Below are positions 26,588-35,514 of a stretch of 64,000 bases of DNA, in pieces. The notes under the pieces were generated by a model that made no database searches, was not told the origin of the DNA, and saw only the letters and a list, made by a program, of their open reading frames with translations. Every line of letters begins with the position of its first letter. The first letter of the stretch is position 1. This DNA is from Pseudomonas sp. MWU16-30317 (lineage in GTDB: Bacteria; Pseudomonadota; Gammaproteobacteria; Pseudomonadales; Pseudomonadaceae), in the NCBI RefSeq assembly GCF_020515695.1, contig NZ_JAIWJA010000001.1, positions 744,001 to 808,000 on the forward strand, in the 5' to 3' direction. The translations under genes and the position numbers were made by a program.

Positions 26588-28546
26588 ATGCCCTCACCTA
26601 TGAAGACAGAACTGGCCGCCAAATGGCGGACGCTGATGTCTGTGCCCCGCGACAATCCTAAACTGTTGCAGGCGCAGTACCGGGTGCTGTCCCGGCAAAT
26701 CCCGATGATGTATTTCATCCTGCTGGTCAACAGTTGGGCCCTCGCCTGGACGCACTACAGTTATGCACCAGGCTGGCTGACACTGACCGTGCCGGTGGTC
26801 CTGACGTTGGTGTGTTCGGTGCGCAGTTGGGTCTGGCATCAGCGCCAAAGCCGCGCGATACCCGAGCCGCAAGTCATCTACGAGGCCCTGACCCGCACCA
26901 CCCGCATGACCGGATTCATCTCCGCAGGATTCGCTGTGTGGGCGCTGTCGCTGTTCCGCTATGGGGGGGCGTACGAGCAGGCGCATGTCGCTTTCTACAT
27001 GGGCATCACCGTCATCGGCTGTATCTTTTGCCTGATGCAGTTGCGCTCGGCGGCGTTGATCACGGCGGCGGTGGTCAATGTGGTGTTCGTCGGTTTTTTC
27101 GCCTCGACCCATATCACCACCTTTGTTGCCACCGCGGTGAACGTGGTGCTGGTGACAGGGGCCATGCTGGTAATCCTGCAGAACCACTACGGCGATTTCA
27201 CGCGGCTGGTCAACGCCCAGGCCGAAACCGAAAAACTCAGTGACGAGAACCTGCGCCTGGCCAACCAGGACAGCCTGACCGGCTTGCCCAATCGCCGGCA
27301 GTTTTTCACCGCTCTGGATAAAGCCTTGGCGCAGGCGCAGCAGACGGGCCAGCGGCTGGCGGTGGGGATTCTGGATCTGGACGGCTTCAAGCCGGTCAAC
27401 GATGTTTACGGCCATAGTGTGGGCGACCGCTTGCTGGTGCAGGTCGGCCAGCGTCTGACCGCATCGATGGACGCGACCATGCAGGTGGCACGGTTGGGCG
27501 GTGACGAGTTCGCCTTGATCTTCACCCATGTGCGCGATAATGAGCAGCTGCAGGCATTCGGCGACAGCATCTGCGCCGAGCTGAAAAAGCCCTTTACCCT
27601 GATCGACGTGCCGGTGCAGATCAGCGCCTCGCTGGGCATCGCCACTTACCCGGATCTGGCCTCCAGCGCCGCTAGCGTCTACGAATACGCCGACTATGCG
27701 CTGTACCAGAGCAAGCGCAATCATCCGGGCGTCCTGAGCTTGTTTTGTGCCGCGCACCACCAGCAATTGCAACGCGACACACTGACCGAACAGGCGCTGC
27801 GCCGGGCAAAGCTGGATTTTGAGTTCAGTGTGCTGTTCCAGCCCATCGTCGATCTGCACAGTGGCCGCACGGTAGCCTTCGAGGCACTTGCGCGCTGGGC
27901 CAGCCCGGACCTGGGCAGCGTGCCGCCCAGCCAGTTCATACCGATTGCCGAGCGCATCGGCTTTATCAATCGCCTGACCTTGCCGCTGTTGCGCAAGGCG
28001 CTGCGGGCAGCGGAACAGTGGCCGCCCGAGGTACGCTTGTCGTTCAATCTGTCCGCCCATGATTGCGGCTCCCAGGAAAACGTCCAGCAAATCATCGATA
28101 CCATTCTGGCGAGCCAATTCGATCCGGCGCAGCTGGATCTGGAAATCACCGAAACCGCGGTGATGCAGGATATCGTCCAGGTACAGCGGGCCATCGGGTT
28201 GTTCCGCCGGATGGGCTGCGGCGTATCGCTGGATGACTTCGGCACCGGCTACTCGAGCCTGAGCCAGTTGCACGCGCTGGCCCTGACCAAATTGAAGGTC
28301 GATCGCAGTTTCGTCACCGGCATCCATGAAAACCCCGCCAGCTACAAGATCGTCAAGTCACTGGTGGCCTTGAGTCAGGACATGGGCCTGGACTGCATTA
28401 TCGAAGGCGTCGAGACCACCGACGAGATGAATGCGCTGCTGAGCCTGGGCTGCCGGACCGTGCAAGGTTATCTGTTCTCCAGGCCCATGCCGTTCGCGCA
28501 GACACTGGAGTGGCTGGAAAAGAACCAGAGCCCGCTGCCGTCATAA
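26588..28546 (+). CDS. Membrane GGDEF-EAL cyclic-di-GMP protein
   Basis: A 652-residue inner-membrane protein. About six helices occupy the first 200 residues (MASE-like sensor), followed by a short linker. The GGDEF domain has an intact G-G-D-E-F at 304-308 and no RxxD inhibitory site five residues before. The EAL domain has intact E432-A-L, LSFNLSAHD, LEITETAVM, SLDDFGTGYSS and IIEGVE. Both cyclase and phosphodiesterase activities are possible, so the net effect is unknown. The ATG at 26588 has GGAAAACGAG upstream, and an ATG at 26600 is an alternative. Confidence 0.9.
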   Translation: MPSPMKTELAAKWRTLMSVPRDNPKLLQAQYRVLSRQIPMMYFILLVNSWALAWTHYSYAPGWLTLTVPVVLTLVCSVRSWVWHQRQSRAIPEPQVIYEALTRTTRMTGFISAGFAVWALSLFRYGGAYEQAHVAFYMGITVIGCIFCLMQLRSAALITAAVVNVVFVGFFASTHITTFVATAVNVVLVTGAMLVILQNHYGDFTRLVNAQAETEKLSDENLRLANQDSLTGLPNRRQFFTALDKALAQAQQTGQRLAVGILDLDGFKPVNDVYGHSVGDRLLVQVGQRLTASMDATMQVARLGGDEFALIFTHVRDNEQLQAFGDSICAELKKPFTLIDVPVQISASLGIATYPDLASSAASVYEYADYALYQSKRNHPGVLSLFCAAHHQQLQRDTLTEQALRRAKLDFEFSVLFQPIVDLHSGRTVAFEALARWASPDLGSVPPSQFIPIAERIGFINRLTLPLLRKALRAAEQWPPEVRLSFNLSAHDCGSQENVQQIIDTILASQFDPAQLDLEITETAVMQDIVQVQRAIGLFRRMGCGVSLDDFGTGYSSLSQLHALALTKLKVDRSFVTGIHENPASYKIVKSLVALSQDMGLDCIIEGVETTDEMNALLSLGCRTVQGYLFSRPMPFAQTLEWLEKNQSPLPS

Positions 28547-28552
28547 GCGCAG

Positions 28553-29590
28553 TCATGAAGCACTGCGCCCGGCTGTGCGCAAGCGCCCGGGGGCGATGTC
28601 GAAGAACTCGCGAAAGCGCCGCTGAAAATGCGACAGGCTGACAAAACCGGTAGCCACGGCGATATCGGCGATCGGCCGGTTGGATTGCTGGATCAGTTGC
28701 CGCGCCCGGGTCAGGCGTAATTCGAGGTAATAGCGGGTCGGGGTGGCCTTCATGAAACTGCAGAACTGGCGCTCCAGATGACGCTTGGAAAGCTGCACGC
28801 AGCGAGCGATTTCGTCGACGCTCAAGGGCTCGTCGATATTGTTGTGCATCAGCTCCAAAGCGGACTTCAAGGGTTGTGGCAGCGTCGGGTCAGAGTCGAT
28901 GGCCATGACGGAGATGTCTTGCACATCGGCGTTCTGATCACAGGCCAGAATCTCTTCCACGGCGCTGATCAGGTGTCCGGCGCCTTGGCGGCGCATGACC
29001 TCCAGCATCATGCGCAGCGAACTGTTGGCGCCCGCGCAACTGATCCGCTGGCGATCGATGACGAAGCTTCGCGAACTCAGTCGCACGTCGGGATAATCCT
29101 CCGCCATCATCGCTCGGCCTTCGGGATGGAAGGCGCATTCGTAACCGTCCAGCAAGTGCGCCTGGGCCAGGAACCATGCACCGTTCCACAGGCCACCAAG
29201 CATCGCCCCCTTGGCCGCCGCGGCGCGCAATTTGCTGCGCAGTACCGCGTGCTCGCGCAGGGCCACGCGAAAGCCGCCGCACAGGATGATCAGGTCCCAG
29301 GACTTTTCTTCAAGGGCGTTCAGCGCGTGGTCGGCCGAGATGACAATGCCCAGATCGCTGGTCACCTGGGTGGCGGTCAGCCCGAACGAGCAGACCTCGT
29401 AAAGCGGTTCAGGATTGAGCAGGTTGGCGGTGACCAGGGCATCGACGGCACCGGTGAACGCCATCATGGAGAAGTGTTCGAACAGCACCAGAGCGACCCG
29501 TTGGCGGTTGCCGCCGGATGATGCCAGGCCGCGCTTGGCCTGGTGCGCCATGTTCTTGTTGGCCAGTACGCTTTCGAAAGCGGATTGCAT
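28553..29590 (-). CDS. GlxA family (DJ-1/PfpI-AraC) transcriptional regulator
   Basis: A 345-residue regulator. Residues about 30-200 form a class I glutamine amidotransferase-like domain (VALVLFEHFSMMAFTGAVDAL...LIILCGGFRVAL). The C-terminal 100 residues hold an AraC double helix-turn-helix (PLSVDEIARCVQLSKRHLERQFCSFMKATPTRYYLELRLTRARQLI...FVSLSHFQRRFREFFDIAPG). Relatives control choline, carnitine, arginine and quaternary amine use in pseudomonads; I cannot assign this one. Its ribosome binding site AAGGA lies in one arm of an 11-bp perfect inverted repeat. Confidence 0.85.
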   Translation of the reverse strand: MQSAFESVLANKNMAHQAKRGLASSGGNRQRVALVLFEHFSMMAFTGAVDALVTANLLNPEPLYEVCSFGLTATQVTSDLGIVISADHALNALEEKSWDLIILCGGFRVALREHAVLRSKLRAAAAKGAMLGGLWNGAWFLAQAHLLDGYECAFHPEGRAMMAEDYPDVRLSSRSFVIDRQRISCAGANSSLRMMLEVMRRQGAGHLISAVEEILACDQNADVQDISVMAIDSDPTLPQPLKSALELMHNNIDEPLSVDEIARCVQLSKRHLERQFCSFMKATPTRYYLELRLTRARQLIQQSNRPIADIAVATGFVSLSHFQRRFREFFDIAPGRLRTAGRSAS

Positions 29591-29592
29591 GG

Positions 29593-29647
29593 GGGTCCTT
29601 GGTCGAGCGCGGATTCTGCCGGCTATCTTGACCTAAACCAAGGACCC
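29593..29647 (-). promoter_or_regulatory. 11-bp dyad covering the ribosome binding site of the GlxA-type regulator
   Basis: On the minus strand GGGTCCTTGGT (29647-29637) is followed 33 nt later by its perfect complement ACCAAGGACCC (29603-29593), which contains the AAGGA Shine-Dalgarno and stops two bases before the ATG. If transcribed, the stem would hide the start site. If not, the arms could be operator half-sites. Confidence 0.5.
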
Positions 29648-29662
29648 TGGCGAGGCCAGCTC

Positions 29663-31288
29663 TCAGGTCCGGAAACGCCCCACCAAAGCGCTGAGTTCGG
29701 CGGCCAGGCGCGACAGTTCGTGGCTGGCGGCGTTGGTCTGCAGGGCACCTGCCGCCGACTGCGCCGACAGATCGCGGATCGCCACCAGGTTGCTGTCCAC
29801 TTCTCGCGCCACCTGGGCCTGTTCTTCCGCCGCGCTGGCGATCACCAGGTTGCGCTCGTTGATCTGGCCGATGGCGGCAAAGATGTCCTCCAGCACAGCA
29901 CCAGAAGCCTGGGTGATTTCCAAGGTGCCCTGGGCGCGCGTGGTGCTGCTGCGCATCGACTCGACAGCCTGCTCGGCAGTGCCCTGCACGCTGGCGATCA
30001 TCTGTTCGATCTCGCGGGTCGACTCTTGGGTGCGGTAGGCAAGGGTGCGCACTTCATCGGCCACCACTGCGAAGCCACGACCGGCTTCACCGGCGCGCGC
30101 AGCCTCGATGGCGGCATTGAGGGCCAGCAGGTTGGTCTGTTCCGAGACGGCGCGGATCACATCGAGGACCTTGCCGATATTGCGGACTTCATCGGCCAGG
30201 TGTTGGATGCGCTCGGCGCTGCCCTGGATTTCGGCGGTCATGGACTGTGTGCCGGCGATGTTTTCGCGCACCTGCTGGCGGCTCTTTTCCGACAGAGTGT
30301 TGGAGGCTGTGGCCGCTTGTGAGGTAGATACGGCGTTACGCGCCACCTCTTCGACTGCGCTGGTCATCTGGTTGACCGCCGTGGCCGCTTGTTCAAGCTG
30401 CATGTCCTGCTGCTGCAGGCCGCGGTTGCTTTCTTCGGTCACGGCGTTGAGCTCTTCGGCGGCCGAGGCGAGTTGCGTCGCGGAGCCGGCGATCTGGATC
30501 AGGGTTTCGCGCTGGCTGGCCTGCATGCGCTGCAACTCGACGAACAGTTCGCCGATCTCGTTGCGGCTTGGGGAGATGACTTCACGGGTCAGATCGCCAT
30601 TGGCGATGCGCTTGAAATGCTCGCCGGCGTCGCGCAAAGGGCGCAACACTCGACCGCTAATGAATATCCAGCACAGCACTGCGAGTGCGAGCGTCACTGC
30701 GCCCAAGGCGATGGACAGCAGCTTGGCGGTGGCCAGGCGGGCCGTCGACTCTTGATTGATCTCGGCGGCGCGTGCGTCCAGCGCGCCCACCAGTTTGACG
30801 CGGATTTCCTGAAGCTTGGTCATGCCGTTACCGGCTGCGATATTGACCACGAAATATTGGTCTGCCGAACGCGCACGGGTAGCGGCCCGTTGACCGACGA
30901 TCGCAGCGCCGTATTCGGCGAAGGCGCCTTTGAGGTCTTCGGCCAGCGCCTTGAGCTGCGGGTCACGCAGGTCGGTGGTCGAGGCATTGACCTTGGCGAT
31001 GGCGTCGTTCCAGATGCCCTCGCTGCGCACCAGCCGCGCTTCGGCATCGTCAAAGCGACCGCCCACCGTTTCAATGAAAGCCGACGACACATTGGCGCTG
31101 GTGCGGATCGCCAGCAGCAGGGCGTTGTTGATGCCGTCGATCTGATGCGAAGTGCGGCTCAGCTCGTCGATCTGGTCATGGCTGCGCACAGCCGACCACC
31201 AACTATTGACGATGGAAAACAGCAGGGCCACAACGAACAGCAGCAAGACGCCGATCATGCCGGTGCGGACTTTGAGGTGGACGAACAT
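29663..31288 (-). CDS. Methyl-accepting chemotaxis protein
   Basis: A 541-residue chemoreceptor. Membrane helix 1 is near residues 8-30, a periplasmic four-helix-bundle sensor spans about 30-190, helix 2 follows, then HAMP (RPLRDAGEHFKRIANGDLTREV) and a long signalling hairpin. The kinase-contact tip is intact (EQTNLLALNAAIEAARAGEAGRGFAVVADEVR). There is no C-terminal pentapeptide for CheR docking. I prefer the ATG at 31288, with GGAG eight bases upstream, over a GTG at 31297. The ligand is unknown. No che genes of the classical set are nearby. Confidence 0.9.
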   Translation of the reverse strand: MFVHLKVRTGMIGVLLLFVVALLFSIVNSWWSAVRSHDQIDELSRTSHQIDGINNALLLAIRTSANVSSAFIETVGGRFDDAEARLVRSEGIWNDAIAKVNASTTDLRDPQLKALAEDLKGAFAEYGAAIVGQRAATRARSADQYFVVNIAAGNGMTKLQEIRVKLVGALDARAAEINQESTARLATAKLLSIALGAVTLALAVLCWIFISGRVLRPLRDAGEHFKRIANGDLTREVISPSRNEIGELFVELQRMQASQRETLIQIAGSATQLASAAEELNAVTEESNRGLQQQDMQLEQAATAVNQMTSAVEEVARNAVSTSQAATASNTLSEKSRQQVRENIAGTQSMTAEIQGSAERIQHLADEVRNIGKVLDVIRAVSEQTNLLALNAAIEAARAGEAGRGFAVVADEVRTLAYRTQESTREIEQMIASVQGTAEQAVESMRSSTTRAQGTLEITQASGAVLEDIFAAIGQINERNLVIASAAEEQAQVAREVDSNLVAIRDLSAQSAAGALQTNAASHELSRLAAELSALVGRFRT

Positions 31289-31435
31289 GGGTTGCACTCC
31301 GGATTACGGATGAAATAATTGTCATCACGTTATCCACCGTCCGTCCGCAAACTTGAGCACTCGCCCGGTGCAATCCGGGCGATAAACGCACAGTTCAACG
31401 TCAACCGCTCTAGGTCGGTACTTGCACGCATTCGC

Positions 31436-31888
31436 TTATCGAGCGCTGCGAAACACAAGCAATTGGCTGATGGCGCGTTGCACGCATTCGCCGCGTTGGT
31501 TAAGGGTGTCGCATTGCACCACGACGATGCCACGGTCGGGTTTGGATTGTGAGGGCTTGATCTCCAGCACTTTGCTGCGCACGTGCAGTTCATCGCCAGG
31601 GCGCGTCGGGGTCGGCCAGCGCAGGTCGCTGCCAGCACCGATCAGGCCGTCGCCCAGGGGCAGGCTGTCGACCAGCAGGCGCATGGTCAGCGCGGCGGTG
31701 TGCCAGCCACTGGCGGCCAGGCCCGCAAAGAGCGTATCGCGAGCGGCGGCTTCATCGAGATGGAAGGGCTGTGGATCGAATTCCTTGGCGAAGGCTTTGA
31801 TCTGTTCGAGCGTGATCACGGTGCTGGCGCTGGTGAAGGTGTCGCCGACGTTGAAGGATTCAAGGTAGAGCGAGGCGGGGGCGGTCAT
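31436..31888 (-). CDS. MaoC family hydratase
   Basis: A 150-residue hot-dog-fold protein of the R-specific enoyl-CoA hydratase type. The catalytic D/H segment is AKEFDPQPFHLDEAAARDTLFAGLAASGWHT, and GDELHVRSKVLEI is a typical later strand. It would hydrate a trans-2-enoyl-CoA. There is no clear operon partner, as the neighbours are a chemoreceptor and a recombinase gene. Confidence 0.85.
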   Translation of the reverse strand: MTAPASLYLESFNVGDTFTSASTVITLEQIKAFAKEFDPQPFHLDEAAARDTLFAGLAASGWHTAALTMRLLVDSLPLGDGLIGAGSDLRWPTPTRPGDELHVRSKVLEIKPSQSKPDRGIVVVQCDTLNQRGECVQRAISQLLVFRSAR

Positions 31889-31999
31889 CAGCTATCTCCG
31901 AAAAGGTCCAATCGACCAGTAAAGCATATTGAATGATGATCACAATACCTGGGCTTCGGCGGTTAAGGCGCTAGTGCGTATTGCATAAACTCAACGGAT

Positions 32000-32926
32000 T
32001 CACGGCAACAACTGCAGATTGGCAAACGACATCGCCGGGTCGATATAGCGCAATGCCGACTTCATGTCCTTCCAGCCCACGTAGGTCATCAACGCCTTGA
32101 TGTCCCAACCGTTAGCGCTTGCCCAAGTGGCAAATCCGCGACGTAGCGAGTGACTGCTATACAGGTCGGCAGGCAGCCCGCCGCGCTCGAGCACGCCGCG
32201 TAGCAAGGGGATCAGGCTGTTGGCGTTGAGACCTTGTTCGCCCAGGTTGCCCCAGCGATCGATGCGCCGGAACACCGGGCCATGGGCGATGCCGGCCACG
32301 GTGATCCAGTTGCCATAAGCCTGCACCGGGCACAGGCGTTTGAGCGCCGGCGCGCGATAACTGACGCCTTGGTTGAGCCGATCCCCCTTGCTGTGAGGCA
32401 AATACAGGGTCATGCCGGTTCCGGGCTCGGCCTGGATGTGCTCGACCTGCAGGCGCGCCAGCTCGTCCCCGCGAAAGCCGCGCCAGAAACCGATCAATAA
32501 CAGCGCGATATCGCGCCGGGCACGTAACAGTGCCGCCATGTCGTGACGTTCAGCGGCGGTCGCAGCGCTGGTTTCGAGCGCGCTGACCACCTGCTCCAAC
32601 TGGGTCAGCAACAACGGCGCGGCTTGTTTCTGCTGCACTGGATGCGTGGCGCGGATGCCTTTGAGCAGCTGTTTGACCATCGGTGCCTTGGTCGGGTCCG
32701 GAAACCCTTGGCTGATGTGCCACTGGGCGAGGGCGGCGAGGCGCTGCTTGAGGGTATTGATGGAGTGGCGCTCGGCATGGTCCACCAGATAGCGCGCGAT
32801 GCTGTCGGCGGTCGCTGGCAGAAAGCCACCCCAGCTGACTTCGAAGTGCTCGACCGCGGCCTGGTAGCTGCGCCGGGTGTTGTCGCGGGTGCCGGCCTTG
32901 AGATACCGCTCGATCTGCTCGTTCAT
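32000..32926 (-). CDS. Solitary tyrosine recombinase/integrase
   Basis: A 308-residue site-specific recombinase. An N-terminal SAM-like core-binding domain (RYLKAGTRDNTRRSYQAAVEHF) precedes the catalytic domain. Catalytic residues seen: Arg in FWRGFRGDELARLQ, Lys in LPHSKGD, His and Arg in SSHSLRRGFATWA, Trp in place of the third His in YVGWKDMKSALRY, and the nucleophile Tyr in RYID. I chose the ATG at 32926; the upstream extension to 32974 is non-homologous. No excisionase, tRNA or phage genes lie nearby, so it may be a resident recombinase or the relic of an island. The argP gene is divergent, 61 bp away. Confidence 0.85.
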   Translation of the reverse strand: MNEQIERYLKAGTRDNTRRSYQAAVEHFEVSWGGFLPATADSIARYLVDHAERHSINTLKQRLAALAQWHISQGFPDPTKAPMVKQLLKGIRATHPVQQKQAAPLLLTQLEQVVSALETSAATAAERHDMAALLRARRDIALLLIGFWRGFRGDELARLQVEHIQAEPGTGMTLYLPHSKGDRLNQGVSYRAPALKRLCPVQAYGNWITVAGIAHGPVFRRIDRWGNLGEQGLNANSLIPLLRGVLERGGLPADLYSSHSLRRGFATWASANGWDIKALMTYVGWKDMKSALRYIDPAMSFANLQLLP

Positions 32927-32987
32927 GTCCGTCGGCAATACCTGTATAAGGGCAATGAATCTCAAGTATCGCACATCAGGAAAATCG

Positions 32988-33893
32988 ATGATCGACTACA
33001 AACTGCTGGCCGCCCTGAGCGCGGTGATCGAGCAGGGCGGTTTCGAGCGTGCTGCCCAGGCGCTCAATCTCTCGCAATCGGCGGTGTCGCAGCGGATCAA
33101 ACTGCTCGAAGCGCGGGTCGGTCAGCCGGTGCTGGTGCGCAGTAGCCCGCCGACCGCCACACCCGTGGGCATGAGCCTGCTCAACCACGTTCAACAGGTG
33201 CGGTTGCTGGAGCGCGACTTGCTGGGGCAGGTGCCGACGCTGAACGAAGCTGGCTTGCCCGATCGCCTGCGCATCGCCCTTAATGCCGATAGCCTCGCCA
33301 CGTGGTGGGCGGGCGCGGTGGGTGACTTTTGTCGCGAGCAGCGCTTGTTGCTGGATTTGGTGGTCGAGGATCAGGAAGTCGCGCTCAAGCGCATGCGCGC
33401 CGGCGAAGTGGCGGCCTGTCTGTGTGCCAGCGAACGCCCCGTGGCTGGCGCGCGCAGTGTCTTGTTGGGGGTCATGCGCTACCGGGCGGTAGCCAGCCCT
33501 GCATTCATGGCCAGCCATTTCTCCCCAGGTGTCACGATTGAACGCCTGGAGCGAGCGCCCGCCGTGGTGTTCGGCCCGGACGACAGCTTGCAGCATCGTT
33601 ACATGGCCTCGCTGCAGGCGGCGGGCAGCTTTCAATACCATCTGTGCCCATCGTCGGAAGGCTTTATCCGCATGGCCGAGGCGGGGATGGGTTGGGGCTT
33701 GATACCGGAGTTGCAGATTGCCGAGCAGTTGCGGGCAGGGGTGTTAGTCGAGTTGCTGCCGAACAGGTCGTTGGAAGTGCCGTTGTACTGGCACCATTGG
33801 CGTAATGGCGGTGAGTTGCTGAGCACGTTGACCGCCCATTTACGCAAGGTCAGTCATGAGTGGCTGGAGGTGCCCGTTTTTGTGGGTAACTGA
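32988..33893 (+). CDS. argP: LysR-type regulator ArgP (IciA)
   Basis: A 301-residue LysR regulator recognisable by the ArgP N-terminus: MIDYKLLAALSAVIEQGGFERAAQALNLSQSAVSQRIKLLEARVGQPVLVRSSPPTAT. In other bacteria ArgP responds to arginine and lysine and controls an amino-acid exporter (argO) and related genes. No LysE/ArgO exporter is next to it here, which is unlike the common arrangement. The ATG at 32988 has CAGGA upstream. The 3' end overlaps the tail of the truncated GtrA frame on the other strand. Confidence 0.85.
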   Translation: MIDYKLLAALSAVIEQGGFERAAQALNLSQSAVSQRIKLLEARVGQPVLVRSSPPTATPVGMSLLNHVQQVRLLERDLLGQVPTLNEAGLPDRLRIALNADSLATWWAGAVGDFCREQRLLLDLVVEDQEVALKRMRAGEVAACLCASERPVAGARSVLLGVMRYRAVASPAFMASHFSPGVTIERLERAPAVVFGPDDSLQHRYMASLQAAGSFQYHLCPSSEGFIRMAEAGMGWGLIPELQIAEQLRAGVLVELLPNRSLEVPLYWHHWRNGGELLSTLTAHLRKVSHEWLEVPVFVGN

Positions 33894-34188
33894 GGCCGTT
33901 AACCCCTTGGGCCAAGGGGGCCTTGAACTGCGTGCACTGTCTGTGCGCGCAGGAGTCGTCGAACGCCATAAACACCAGGTACCGCGCCATAGAAACGTTT
34001 CCCCCAAAGGTGTAGAGGGAATCGGCATAGAACGAAAATGAGGCCGCCGCGCAAAACGCCAGGAAATTGCTCAGCGCCTGATTGAGTTCGAAGGCGTCAC
34101 GGGAAATGAAGAATAGCTGCCAGTGAATCACGCTGTTGGCAATGCCTATCACCGCGTAGGTGGCGAACTCCTGCCAAGTCTTATCCAT
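33850..34188 (-). pseudogene. Truncated GtrA-like gene
   Basis: The first 70 or so residues (FATYAVIGIANSVIHWQLFFIS..., NFLAFCAAASFSFYADSLYTFGG, ARYLVFMAF) match the N-terminal half of GtrA family flippases, small four-helix proteins that move undecaprenyl-linked sugars. After residue 72 the frame becomes polar and non-homologous (DDSCAHRQCTQF...), with helices 3-4 missing. Neither other frame continues the family, so a 3' deletion or replacement seems more likely than a simple frameshift. The ATG at 34188 has GAGGAAC upstream. Confidence 0.6.
33903..33919. terminator. Short hairpin after argP
   Basis: CCCCTT-GGGCC-AAGGGG lies 9 nt after the argP stop, within the tail of the GtrA remnant. 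There is no T-tract. Confidence 0.35.
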
Positions 34189-34432
34189 GTTCCTCCCCAC
34201 GATCATTGCTCCCCTCTATTGGATGCGAGGCTAGAAGAGGGTGGGTGTCTACCTAGCAGATCTGATAGGTAGGTCGGAACGAGGCGCTCCTGATGCGGAT
34301 TTCGGTACACCTCTGTAGCCCAGAAGCAGGGCCGCGAGCGGGCTGCCATTCGATAATGCTCAATTATTGAATGCTAGCTTCTAAGATTTTTACAAAAAGA
34401 ATTCGCCATTGGTTCGGTGTAATTACATAATA

Positions 34433-34446
34433 CGTACCACAGTACG
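34433..34446. promoter_or_regulatory. Candidate autoregulatory operator of the KfrA-like gene
   Basis: CGTAC-CACA-GTACG is a perfect dyad directly after a -10-like TACATAAT (34424-34431) and 18 bp before the KfrA-like start codon. Plasmid KfrA proteins are known to repress their own promoters through dyads, so position and symmetry fit. No binding evidence is available. Confidence 0.4.
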
Positions 34447-34464
34447 AAACTATCCGGAGTGACC

Positions 34465-35514
34465 ATGGCCCGTGGCGGTATCAACAAGGCCCTTGTAAGC
34501 AGGGCGCGAGAAAGCTTGCTGGCACGGGGCGAGCACCCGAGCATCGATGCCATACGTATCGAATTGGGCAACACGGGATCAAAAAGCACTATTCATCGCT
34601 ATCTGCGCGAACTCGATGACGCAATGCCTGCCGTTGCTCAAGGAGCGCCGGTATTGACGGACGCCCTTAGCACCTTGGTCGCCAATATCGCCCAGCAATT
34701 GCGGGACGAGAGCCAGGCTTACCTGGACCAGGCCCAGGCCGACCTGGAAACCAAGGCCGCAGCGCTGCAAGCCCGTACTCAAGCCGCTGAAACGCAGCTC
34801 GACCAGGCCCTGATACGCGAGACTGTGCTGCAGTCGGCACTGGAGCAGACAAGCGAGCGCTTGCAGGTCAGTCAAAGCAGCTTGCAGACCGAGCTCACCC
34901 GTAACGCCAGATTGAGCCAGGCCTGCGACGATCTGCAGTTACGCCTCGATGACCAGCAGCAACGGGTGCAGTCATTGGAGGAGCAGCATCGTCACAGTCG
35001 TGATGCGCTACAGCACTATCGCGATTCGGTGCGTGAGCAGCGTGAACAGGAGCAGCGCCGTCACGAAGCCCAGGTGCAGATGATTCAGGTCGAAGTCCGC
35101 CAACTGCAGCAATCGGCGGTGGTCCGTCAGGATGAGCTGACCCGCCTTAACCGCAGCAACGAGCGTTTGCTCGCCGAGGCCGCCCACAGCGAGCGCCAGT
35201 TGCAGCTGCAACTCGCGGCGCAGGCCGCTGAGCAGGCCCTCGGAAAGCGCCTGGCCGAGCAACACGAAGTGCAGTTGGCCCAGCAGCGTGAACTGGTCAG
35301 CGATTGGGGGCGTCGCGCGGCACAGGCAGAGGGTGCACAAGCGGTGCTGCAGCAACAGTTGCTGGAGCTTGCGGCGCGCGCACAGCAGCAAGTCGAGGCC
35401 GCGGCCAGCGAGGCTCAAGCCCCCGCACTGCCAGCCAGCAACGTTAAAAGCGGGGCAAAAAAAAGACCGCCATCTGCGGGGAGGGCGGTCAGAGGAGTTT
35501 CACCAAAGGACTGA
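34465..35514 (+). CDS. KfrA-like DNA-binding coiled-coil protein
   Basis: A 349-residue protein. Residues 1-60 match the KfrA N-terminal DNA-binding domain (GGINKALVSRARESLLARGEHPSIDAIRIELGNTGSKSTIHRYLREL). Residues about 75-320 are a continuous Q/E/R/L-rich alpha-helical coiled coil, and a lysine-rich tail follows. Plasmid KfrA is a repressor and nucleoid-like organiser; chromosomal relatives are of unknown role. The ATG at 34465 has CCGGAG upstream. The last 17 codons overlap the terminator of a minus-strand transcript. Neighbours suggest an accessory region. Confidence 0.75.
   Translation: MARGGINKALVSRARESLLARGEHPSIDAIRIELGNTGSKSTIHRYLRELDDAMPAVAQGAPVLTDALSTLVANIAQQLRDESQAYLDQAQADLETKAAALQARTQAAETQLDQALIRETVLQSALEQTSERLQVSQSSLQTELTRNARLSQACDDLQLRLDDQQQRVQSLEEQHRHSRDALQHYRDSVREQREQEQRRHEAQVQMIQVEVRQLQQSAVVRQDELTRLNRSNERLLAEAAHSERQLQLQLAAQAAEQALGKRLAEQHEVQLAQQRELVSDWGRRAAQAEGAQAVLQQQLLELAARAQQQVEAAASEAQAPALPASNVKSGAKKRPPSAGRAVRGVSPKD
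35457..35490 (-). terminator. Rho-independent terminator on the minus strand, inside the 3' end of the KfrA-like gene
   Basis: On the minus strand GACCGCC (35490-35484) pairs with GGCGGTC (35471-35465) around a 12-nt loop and is followed by eight T residues (35464-35457). On the plus strand no T-tract follows, so it serves minus-strand transcription. Confidence 0.85.

Noticed and set aside
26594..28327. A 577-codon open frame antisense to the GGDEF-EAL gene
   Set aside because: The forward strand encodes a complete protein with all catalytic motifs; the antisense product has shadow composition and no recognisable family.
33850..33970. Simple frameshift as the cause of the short GtrA protein
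   Set aside because: Reading the two alternative frames after the break gave no membrane helices or GtrA-like sequence, so deletion or replacement of the 3' half fits better.
32000..35514. A prophage or integrative element linked to the recombinase
   Set aside because: No structural, replication, excision or attachment-site features were found; only the lone recombinase and ordinary or decayed genes are present.
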